Positions 1 through 5,086 of a DNA stretch of 6,919 nt are shown here, piece by piece. The stretch is from Pseudomonadota bacterium (GTDB lineage: Bacteria > Pseudomonadota > Alphaproteobacteria > Rhizobiales > Beijerinckiaceae): the NCBI GenBank assembly GCA_023386115.1, contig JAEWKL010000838.1, positions 1-6,919 on the forward strand, given 5' to 3'. A program made the translations under genes and the position numbers. Positions within the stretch are counted from its first letter, which is position 1. Each line of letters opens with the position of its first letter. Below the pieces are notes generated by a model that did no database searches, had not been told where the DNA came from, and worked only from the letters and a program-made list of their open reading frames with translations.

Positions 1-1295
1 CGGACGAACCGGGAGTGAGCGGGAGGGGGGGGCCGCGCGGCTCTGGCCGCCACCGGCCCGAGCCGCGCCCGCAGATCGACCGTGGGATCGGCCGCCTGGT
101 CGGGCGCCAGCGGCAGGCCTTCGGCGATCAGCCGTCGCGCGATCATGTGGTCGGCCGGCCTGTTCACCGACTCGACGCCGACGAGCTGCCCGTGCCGGTA
201 ACAGAAGACCGAGAACGCACCGGCCGCCGGATCGCCGCGGGTCACGGCCCGGTCGTGCGGGCTGGCCAAGCCGGCGATCTGGAGCTTCCAGCGGCCCTGG
301 TCGCTCCAGAACCAGGGCAGGGACGCGTAGGATGCCGGCCGGCCGGTGAGGCGGGCCGCGACGCACCGGGCCTGATCGACGGCATTCTGGACCGACTCGA
401 TCCGTGTGGGCGCGTCGCCGGCGAAGCGGTTCGGGACCACCGCGCAGTCGCCGATCGCCGAGATCGACGGATCGGCGGTGAGCAACGTGTGATCGACCGT
501 GATGCCGTCGGCGACCGGCAGGCCCGCCGCGGCCGCGAGGCCGACATTCGGCACGATGCCGATACCGACGAGGACGAGATCCGCGGGGAACGAACGGCCA
601 CCGGCGGTCTCCACGGCGCAGACGCGCCCGTCCGCTCCCGCGATGCGGCCCACGCCGTCGCCGAGGACGAACCGGATTCCCGCCGCCTCGTGCGCCGCGC
701 GGAAGAACGCCGAGGTGACCGGAGAGACCGCCCGCGCCATCACCCGGTCCGTCGCCTCGACGACGGTCACGACGATCCCGCGCGCCGCCGCCGTCGCGGC
801 GAATTCGAGGCCGATGAAGCCTGCGCCGACAACGACGATGCGCTCGACGATACGGTCGACGCCGGTCAGGCGCCCCTGGATCGCGTCGGCCTCCGCCAGC
901 GTGCGGAGCCGGAACACGCCGGCCAGGTCGGCACCCGGAACCGGCAAGGGACGGTTGCGGGCCCCGGTCGCGAGGATCAGGTGGTCGTAAGGGAGGCGCT
1001 CGCCGGATGCGAGTTCGACCTGCCTGGCCGCCCGGTCCAGGGCCGCCGCCCGGAGGCCGAGCCGGAGCGCGATGCGGTGATCGGCGTAGAAGCCGGCCGG
1101 CCGGAGCGCCAAGGTCTCGGCGCTCACCGTGCCGGCGAGGTAGGCCTTGGAGAGCGGCGGGCGCTGGTAGGGCGCGACCGGCTCGTCGCCGACGAGCGTG
1201 AGCGATCCGTCGAAGCCGGCCTCGCGCAGCGACGCGGCGGCCTGGAAGCCGGCTTGGCCGGCTCCGACGATCACGATGGGTCCCGCCGCGCTCAT
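1..1295 (-). CDS. NADH-dependent ferredoxin reductase (CamA/BphA4-like FAD oxidoreductase), 3' end off the left edge
   Basis: This gene encodes a flavoprotein that passes electrons from NADH through FAD to a small ferredoxin or rubredoxin, usually to drive a cytochrome P450 or a Rieske oxygenase. At least 431 codons are visible and no stop is reached before base 1. The FAD Rossmann motif GAGQAG is at residues 11-16, followed by the family loop APYQRPPLSK (41-50) and the ATG motif (110-111). A second Rossmann motif, GAGFIG, is at 157-162, and the acidic E180 after its second strand favours NADH over NADPH. The FAD-contacting IGD is at 281-283. The C-terminal reductase domain begins near PWFWSDQ (327-333). 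The start is chosen because GAGG lies 7 nt upstream and the first Rossmann motif begins at the usual distance. Relatives usually end near residue 410-425; here a Pro-rich tail crosses a run of eight G (25-32), so the last codons may be an extension or a frameshift. Its redox partner is not in the window. Confidence 0.93.
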   Translation of the reverse strand, partial: MSAAGPIVIVGAGQAGFQAAASLREAGFDGSLTLVGDEPVAPYQRPPLSKAYLAGTVSAETLALRPAGFYADHRIALRLGLRAAALDRAARQVELASGERLPYDHLILATGARNRPLPVPGADLAGVFRLRTLAEADAIQGRLTGVDRIVERIVVVGAGFIGLEFAATAAARGIVVTVVEATDRVMARAVSPVTSAFFRAAHEAAGIRFVLGDGVGRIAGADGRVCAVETAGGRSFPADLVLVGIGIVPNVGLAAAAGLPVADGITVDHTLLTADPSISAIGDCAVVPNRFAGDAPTRIESVQNAVDQARCVAARLTGRPASYASLPWFWSDQGRWKLQIAGLASPHDRAVTRGDPAAGAFSVFCYRHGQLVGVESVNRPADHMIARRLIAEGLPLAPDQAADPTVDLRARLGPVAARAARPPPPAHSRFV

Positions 1296-1322
1296 GCTCG
1301 CGCCTCGCGCATCGCTGCCTCC
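1292..1322 (-). promoter_or_regulatory. Candidate coupled mini-ORF before the reductase start
   Basis: Reading the minus strand, GGAGG (1322-1318) stands 5 nt before an ATG (1312-1310). That ATG opens a six-codon ORF, MREARA. Its TGA (1294-1292) overlaps the reductase ATG (1295-1293) as ATGA. The reductase also has its own weaker GAGG at 1306-1303. A ribosome ending on the short ORF could restart on the reductase, so this may be a translational coupling device. An ORF this short can easily arise by chance, and expression is not shown. Confidence 0.3.
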
Positions 1323-1368
1323 GTCCCGGGCGATGGTTCGTTCTTGGATCGGAGGCTCGCACGATCCC

Positions 1369-1406
1369 GTTGCCTTGGCAACTTATTTGTTGCCTTGGCA
1401 ACTATA
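1369..1406 (-). promoter_or_regulatory. Twin palindromic operator overlapping a candidate promoter of the reductase gene
   Basis: The palindrome GTTGCC-TT-GGCAAC occurs twice, at 1369-1382 and 1389-1402. Both copies are perfect, with 6-bp arms, and their centres are 20 bp apart, close to two helical turns. Two dimers would therefore bind nearly the same face of the DNA. On the minus strand the far copy abuts a -10-like TATAGT (1406-1401); no good -35 is seen. Transcription from there would start inside the operators, as expected of a repressor site, and would run into the reductase gene about 75 bp downstream. TTGCC/GGCAA palindromes of this size suit MarR-family dimers, but the regulator is not in the window and its family is inferred. 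Confidence 0.6.
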
Positions 1407-1493
1407 TCGCGGGCTCGCGAATGGGTCCCGCAGCGGTTGCAGCGGAGTTGGCCTACGATCCGCTCATTGATCCTGCTCGCATCACGCGACAGC

Positions 1494-1529
1494 CGTCACA
1501 CCCTCCTCGTCACACCCTCCTCGTCACAC
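1494..1529. repeat. 14-bp tandem repeat, about 2.6 copies
   Basis: The unit CGTCACACCCTCCT is repeated exactly at 1494-1507 and 1508-1521, followed by a partial copy CGTCACAC at 1522-1529. It lies in non-coding DNA about 90 bp to the right of the twin operator. It looks like a slippage-type short tandem repeat; no function is evident. Confidence 0.85.
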
Positions 1530-1763
1530 TGGCACCGCTGCGCGGCCTCGGAATGACGAAGAGGGCGTTATGACTGCGGGTCCAATCGAATAGGCTCTGG
1601 GAATACGGAACTGGTCAGGGATCGACGCACCCTGGACCGTGCAAATCCGAGTAGCCGGCCCATGATCCCGGCATCGGCCGACGGCCCGCCGACACGGCAT
1701 CCCGGAAACGGCCCATCCAGCCGGGGCGCGCCGGCCTCGCGCGATGCTGCCGGCGCGTCCGGC

Positions 1764-2996
1764 TCAAACGAGCTTGCAGGCGCTGCCCTGCAAGGATCGG
1801 AACGCCTCGCTGCCGGGCACGGTCGCGACGAGCGCGTACTGGTCCCACTCGGCCGTCGACTCCGACGGTCGCTTGACCTTGGCGAGATACATGTCGTGCA
1901 GCATCAGCCCGTCCTGCCGCACCCGCCCGTTCTGGACGTAGAAGTCGTCGACGGGCAGCGCCCGCATTGCCTCCATGACGCGGTCGGCGTCCCGGGTGCC
2001 GGCGTCCTGAACGGCCTTCAGGTAATGGGTCGCCTGGCTGTAGGCCGAGGCCTGGAGCATGGTCGGCATCCGCCCGACGAGGGTACGGAAGCGCTGCGAC
2101 CAGGCGCGGGATGCCGCGGTCCGGTCCCAGTAGAAGGCGGTGGCCAAAAGCGTTCCTTGGGCGATCGGCAGCCCGATGCTGCGCACGTCGGTATCCATCA
2201 GCACCATCGCGGCGACGCGCTGGCCCTCCCGCTGCAGCCCGAACTCGTGAGCCTGCTTGATGCAGTTGACCGCGTCGGCGCCGCCATTGGCCAGCGTGAC
2301 GACCTTCGCCCCCGATGCCTGCGCCTGGAGCAGGTAGGAGGAGAAGTCGGGCGTGCCGAGGGGCGCCCGGACGGTTCCCAGCACCTTCGCGCCGGCCGCC
2401 TGCACCACCTGGGTCATGTCGTTCACGAGCGCCGCCCCGAACCCGTAATCGGCCGCGATGAAGAACCAGCTGTCGCCGCCGTCCCGGACGATCGCCGGGC
2501 CGATCGTCTTCGCCATCGCGTGCGAGTCGTAGGTCCATTGCGTCGTGTAGGGCGAGCAGAACTTGCCGGTGATGTCGGACGAGCCCGGGCTGGTGGCGAG
2601 CACGATCTTCTTTCGCTCGGCCGAGAGCTGCATGATCGCGAGCGCGATGGCAGTCGAGGGCAGGTCGATGATCGCATCGACGCCCTCCTGATCGTACCAG
2701 CGCCGGGCGATGGCCGAGGACACGTCGGGCTTGAGCTGGCAATCGGCGGAAACGAGCTTCGCCTTCTGGCCGAGGCAGGGGCCGAAATCGTCGATCGCCA
2801 TCTGGACCGACTTCACCAGCGCCGGGCCGCTGATATCCGCGTAGGCCGAGGACAGGTCGCTGAGCGCGCCGATCGTGACCGGGCCGGAAGCGGCCCGGGC
2901 GCCGCGGCCGGACAGCCCCAAGACGGCGGGAGAAACGAGGGCGGGCGCGGCGAGGCCGCCCAGCATCGTCCGCCGGGTGAGAGAGGCGTTCGTCAT
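1764..2996 (-). CDS. ABC transporter substrate-binding protein, branched-chain amino acid type (Peripla_BP_6/LivK-like)
   Basis: This is a 410-residue periplasmic protein that would capture a small solute and deliver it to a Liv-type ABC permease. The N-terminus has a twin-arginine signal: TRRTML at 7-12, a hydrophobic stretch to about residue 28, and a likely cleavage after ARA near residue 35. The mature protein starts with the type I binding fold, strand VTIGALSDLSSAYADISG, and continues with the two-lobed Leu/Ile/Val-binding-type domain. The protein ends in CKLV, close to the CPLV ending I recall for rhizobial members, which often bind organic acids rather than amino acids. The start is firm: AGGAGG (3007-3002) stands 5 nt before the ATG. 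No permease or ATPase gene adjoins it, so it must use components encoded elsewhere or off the window. The adjacent TetR gene and divergent acyl-CoA genes suggest a carboxylic acid ligand; that is inference. Confidence 0.92.
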   Translation of the reverse strand: MTNASLTRRTMLGGLAAPALVSPAVLGLSGRGARAASGPVTIGALSDLSSAYADISGPALVKSVQMAIDDFGPCLGQKAKLVSADCQLKPDVSSAIARRWYDQEGVDAIIDLPSTAIALAIMQLSAERKKIVLATSPGSSDITGKFCSPYTTQWTYDSHAMAKTIGPAIVRDGGDSWFFIAADYGFGAALVNDMTQVVQAAGAKVLGTVRAPLGTPDFSSYLLQAQASGAKVVTLANGGADAVNCIKQAHEFGLQREGQRVAAMVLMDTDVRSIGLPIAQGTLLATAFYWDRTAASRAWSQRFRTLVGRMPTMLQASAYSQATHYLKAVQDAGTRDADRVMEAMRALPVDDFYVQNGRVRQDGLMLHDMYLAKVKRPSESTAEWDQYALVATVPGSEAFRSLQGSACKLV

Positions 2997-3168
2997 GGTT
3001 TCCTCCTGCGGAAGGCCCGGGACTTGTCCCGCCCGGTGCCCCGATGGCGAACGGCATCACGAGGGAAGACCCGGCGGACCTCCGGCGGACCGCGCCCCTC
3101 CCGAGGCGGCGTGCCCCGCCGGGCCGGCCCACGAACCGCCCCGCCGTCTCGTCTTGTCGCTTACTGAC

Positions 3169-3199
3169 GAGTATGGAACATACTCTCGCGAACTTTCAA
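3169..3199 (-). promoter_or_regulatory. Candidate promoter and 17-bp operator of the binding-protein gene
   Basis: On the minus strand a -35-like TTGAAA (3199-3194) is separated by 18 nt from a -10-like CATACT (3175-3170). A perfect palindrome, GAGTATG-GAA-CATACTC (3169-3185, 7-bp arms), covers the -10 and part of the spacer, the classic position for a repressor. Transcription would run into the binding-protein gene with a leader of about 165 nt. The palindrome's size fits a TetR-family dimer, and a TetR gene lies just upstream on the same strand. Confidence 0.55.
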
Positions 3200-3202
3200 G
3201 CA

Positions 3203-3214
3203 TCCTCCGGAGGA
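3203..3214. repeat. 12-bp perfect palindrome TCCTCCGGAGGA
   Basis: A fully self-complementary 12-mer sits just upstream of the candidate -35 (3199-3194) of the binding-protein promoter and downstream of the TetR stop. It could be an activator site or part of a weak terminator stem, but there is no U-run. In DNA this rich in G+C a chance palindrome is possible. Confidence 0.4.
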
Positions 3215-3284
3215 GACCGGCGGATCGGACCATGGACATCCGATTCGGCTACCGCGGCGCGGAGGCCGGTCTCCCGCTCCCGTC

Positions 3285-3914
3285 TCAGCTCCTTGGCGCC
3301 AAACCCCGGGTGAGGAAGTCGACCATGTCGGCCGCGACCTCCGCCGGCCCCCGCGCGCCTTGCGGATCATACCAGCGCGCCGGCCAGTTGAGCGCCCCGG
3401 CGAGGGTGAAGGCGGCGATCCAGGGATCGCTCCGGATGATCGAGCCGTCATCCATTCCTTCCGCGATCAGGTCGCGCATGGCCTGATCGATCCGCTTCTT
3501 CAGGGCCCGGAAGGAGCGCGCGCTCTCCGGTGACAACGCCTCGTCGCCGGTGCGGATCACGCAGCGCCCGAAATCCCCCATGTTGATCTCCGCGTAGCGG
3601 CGAAGAAAGCAGCGCAGGCGCTCCAACCCGGTCCCGGTCGCCGCGCGCGATTCCTCGACCGCCTCGAGCAGCTGCTCGAGGCCGAAGGTCACGCATTCGA
3701 GCAGGATCTGATCCTTGTTGCCGAGGTAGTGGTAGACCGTCGGCTTCGTGATCCCGAGGCTCGTCGCCACGTCGTCGAGCGAGGTCGCGTGAAACCCGCG
3801 CTCATTGAACATCCGCACCGCCGCCAGGAGGACGGCCTGCCGCTTGGCCTCGCGCTCGCGGCGCCGCGCGGTCGCGCTCTTGAAGGGAGAGGGTGAGTTC
3901 GCCAACGGCCGCAT
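3285..3914 (-). CDS. TetR/AcrR-family transcriptional regulator
   Basis: This gene encodes a 209-residue, one-domain-plus-sensor repressor of normal TetR length. A basic N-terminal stretch (17-26) leads into the helix-turn-helix at about 28-72, with the signature TSLDDVATSLGITKPTVYHY (44-63) followed by GNKDQILLE. The C-terminal ligand domain contains ALNWPARWYDPQG (174-186), a W-x(4)-WY-x-P-x-G pattern that I associate with TetR members sensing acyl-CoAs, such as the KstR2/FadR-like groups. A CoA-thioester ligand is therefore plausible but unproven. The start at 3914 has a poor ribosome site (AGGA 12 nt upstream), yet the next Met, residue 35, lies inside the DNA-binding domain, so no better ATG exists. 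It lies upstream of the binding-protein gene on the same strand, with 288 bp between the two coding regions, and is divergent from the acyl-CoA operon. It is a likely regulator of both and of itself. Confidence 0.92.
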   Translation of the reverse strand: MRPLANSPSPFKSATARRREREAKRQAVLLAAVRMFNERGFHATSLDDVATSLGITKPTVYHYLGNKDQILLECVTFGLEQLLEAVEESRAATGTGLERLRCFLRRYAEINMGDFGRCVIRTGDEALSPESARSFRALKKRIDQAMRDLIAEGMDDGSIIRSDPWIAAFTLAGALNWPARWYDPQGARGPAEVAADMVDFLTRGLAPRS

Positions 3915-3965
3915 ATCCCGAAAAATTCCTGCGAGCCCCAGTGGACATGGATGCGGGCCGGGTTC

Positions 3966-3994
3966 AATATACCGGCGAGAATATAATGTTCTAA
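3966..3994 (-). promoter_or_regulatory. Candidate promoter of the TetR gene
   Basis: On the minus strand TTAGAA (3994-3989) and TATATT (3971-3966) are separated by exactly 17 nt. They lie in the only A+T-rich patch of the divergent region and point at the TetR gene, giving a leader of about 45 nt. Matches to consensus are four and five of six bases. Sigma-70-type use is assumed. Confidence 0.45.
3978..3992. promoter_or_regulatory. Imperfect 15-bp palindrome in the divergent control region
   Basis: AGAATATAATGTTCT reads as an imperfect inverted repeat about base 3985, with AGAA/TTCT outer arms and two inner mismatched pairs. It overlaps the -35 and spacer of the candidate TetR promoter. It also contains a plus-strand TATAAT (3982-3987) that could serve the acyl-CoA operon, although no good -35 lies 15-18 nt before it. 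Its minus strand carries GAACAT, also found in the 17-bp palindrome of the binding-protein promoter. It may be the autoregulatory site of the TetR protein. Confidence 0.4.
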
Positions 3995-4324
3995 AAGGTA
4001 GGAAACGCTAACAAGGCGGTGGCCAGCAAGCCGGGAGTGGCGCGGCCGAGGTCTCCCGATGCCGATCGGCGGGGCTGCCCGGTCGGCGAGGAGACTTCAG
4101 GTCCCGTCCGGTCCTCGCGGACGATCCGGACCCACCCGCGGCATCGGGACGAACCAAGCTCCATCACCAGCGTCCGCCGCGGGCGACCGCCAGGTCTTCG
4201 TCAGTCAATGACCAGACGGCAGGCCGTCGTGCGGGCCTGAATCGGCCGGAACGCGCGCCTGAAGACATAGGCCGGACCGGCCGGCTCCACCTCGACGGCA
4301 ACATCGAGTGACAGGGGAGGATGC
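3995..4324 (+). other. Non-coding leader or spacer before the acyl-CoA operon, rich in inverted repeats
   Basis: About 330 bp with no supported gene. A 73-codon GTG-started frame (4019-4240) has no ribosome site and an Arg/Pro/Ser-rich composition typical of chance reading. Inverted repeats include a nested hairpin at 4106-4131, GACGGC-AG-GCCGTC at 4215-4228, GGCCGG-A-CCGGCC at 4270-4282, and CTCGA/TCGAG at 4291-4308, just before the ribosome binding site. If transcription begins near the TATAAT at 3982, this is a long structured 5' leader. No known riboswitch was recognised, and a promoter nearer to 4325 cannot be excluded. Confidence 0.45.
4106..4131 (+). other. Nested RNA hairpin candidate in the operon leader
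   Basis: GTCCG (4106-4110) pairs with CGGAC (4127-4131). Directly inside, GTCC (4111-4114) pairs with GGAC (4119-4122) around a TCGC tetraloop, leaving a four-base bulge on the 3' side. Nine G-C-rich pairs would be stable in RNA. No U-run follows, so this is not a standard intrinsic terminator. Confidence 0.35.
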
Positions 4325-5086
4325 ATGCGGATCCAGGACATGGGCGCCGTCGTGACGGGGGGCGCCTCGGGGCTCGGTGGCGCGACCGCGGCGCGGCTCG
4401 CCGCTGCGGGCGCGAAGGTGACGATCATCGACCGCAACGCCGAGCTGGGCCACCGGCACGCCGCGGCGATCGGCGGCCGGTTCGTCGCCGCCGACGTGAC
4501 CGACGAGCGGGCGATCGCCGCCGCCCTCGACGAGGCGGAAGGGCTCAACGGCAAGGCCCGCATCCTCGTCAACTGCGCCGGGATCGGCCCGCCCGCCAAG
4601 GTCATCGGCCGCGAGGGCGACGTGCTGCCCCTGGCGGAGTTCCGCCGCATCGTCGAGGTCAACCTGATCGGCACCTTCAACACCCTGTCGCAATTCGCCG
4701 GCCGGCTGCACCGGGCGGAGCCGATTGGCGAGGAGCGCGGGGTCATCGTCAACACCGCCAGCGTCGCCGCCTTCGACGGACAGATCGGCCAGGCCGCCTA
4801 CGCCGCCTCGAAGAGCGCCATCGTCGGCATGGCCCTGCCGCTCGCCCGCGAATTCGCCCGCTACGGCATCCGCGTGATGACGATCGCGCCGGGCATCTTC
4901 CTGACGCCGCTGCTCGCGACCCTGCCCGAGGAGGTGCAGGTCTCGCTCGGCCAGCAGGTGCCGTTCCCGAGCCGCCTCGGCCAGCCGGACGAGTTCGCGC
5001 AGCTCGTCGAGGGCATCGTCCTCAACCCGATGCTGAACGGCGAAGTGATCCGCCTCGACGGCGCGATCCGGATGACGGCGAAATGA
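4325..5086 (+). CDS. Short-chain dehydrogenase, HSD10-like 3-hydroxyacyl-CoA dehydrogenase (type II)
   Basis: This is a 253-residue cytoplasmic enzyme predicted to oxidise a 3-hydroxyacyl-CoA to the 3-ketoacyl-CoA with NAD+. The classical SDR features are in order: TGGASGLG (11-18) for the dinucleotide; D36 after the second strand, favouring NAD(H); DV at 57-58; NCAG at 83-86; and a complete catalytic tetrad N113, S146, Y159, K163. The C-terminal part, with APG (188-190), VPFPSRLG (212-219) and NGEVIRLDGAIRM (238-250), matches as recalled the mitochondrial HSD10 protein (HSD17B10; 2-methyl-3-hydroxybutyryl-CoA dehydrogenase) better than FabG-like proteins. Its length is normal. The start at 4325 follows GGGGAGG with a short 4-nt gap; an ATG at 4321 is in another frame. 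It is first in an operon with an acyl-CoA dehydrogenase and a crotonase-family gene, which supports an acyl-CoA substrate, perhaps branched. Exact chain and substrate are not deducible. Confidence 0.93.
   Translation: MRIQDMGAVVTGGASGLGGATAARLAAAGAKVTIIDRNAELGHRHAAAIGGRFVAADVTDERAIAAALDEAEGLNGKARILVNCAGIGPPAKVIGREGDVLPLAEFRRIVEVNLIGTFNTLSQFAGRLHRAEPIGEERGVIVNTASVAAFDGQIGQAAYAASKSAIVGMALPLAREFARYGIRVMTIAPGIFLTPLLATLPEEVQVSLGQQVPFPSRLGQPDEFAQLVEGIVLNPMLNGEVIRLDGAIRMTAK

Larger units (their letters stand above)
1296..1763. other. Intergenic region without a gene
   Basis: This stretch separates the reductase gene from the end of the binding-protein gene; both read leftwards. It holds the mini-ORF, the twin operator and a 14-bp tandem repeat. 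It also contains a segment around 1530-1557 ending in CGGAATGACG, which resembles one half of the palindromic intergenic repeats common in alphaproteobacteria. Short inverted repeats occur downstream of the binding-protein stop, for example GCCGG/CCGGC at about 1750-1765 and CAGGG/CCCTG at about 1617-1636. None has a U-run, so no intrinsic terminator is called. Open frames through the region lack ribosome binding sites and recognisable protein features. Confidence 0.6.

Noticed and set aside
1369..1402. The twin palindromes as a small CRISPR-like or transposon-end repeat
   Set aside because: The spacer is only 6 bp, there are just two copies, and there is no transposase or target duplication. 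Operator position fits better.
15..1556. 513-codon plus-strand open frame
   Set aside because: It is antisense to the ferredoxin reductase, is dominated by Arg/Gly/Ala/Asp, and has no domain. Long shadow frames are expected at this G+C content.
1617..1765. Rho-independent terminator after the binding-protein gene
   Set aside because: Only short 5-bp stems with no U-run on the minus strand. Termination may be Rho-dependent or lie elsewhere.
3071..3091. Direct repeat CCGGCGGACC (3071-3080 and 3082-3091) in the binding-protein leader
   Set aside because: It is short, G+C-rich and adjacent, so slippage or chance explains it. It has no promoter-like position.
1615..3132. Long open frames on both strands over the binding-protein gene (also 1662-3167 plus)
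   Set aside because: The binding-protein frame has a signal peptide, family motifs and a strong SD. The other frames have low-complexity Arg/Gly/Pro/Ala composition.
4019..4240. 73-codon GTG-started frame in the divergent region
   Set aside because: It has no ribosome binding site, an Arg/Pro/Ser-rich sequence without recognisable features, and a minus-strand frame of similar quality over its 3' end.
4321..5082. N-terminal extension of the acyl-CoA dehydrogenase back to the ATG at 4321
   Set aside because: This part reads the short-chain dehydrogenase gene out of frame. The real start is the ATGA overlap at 5083.
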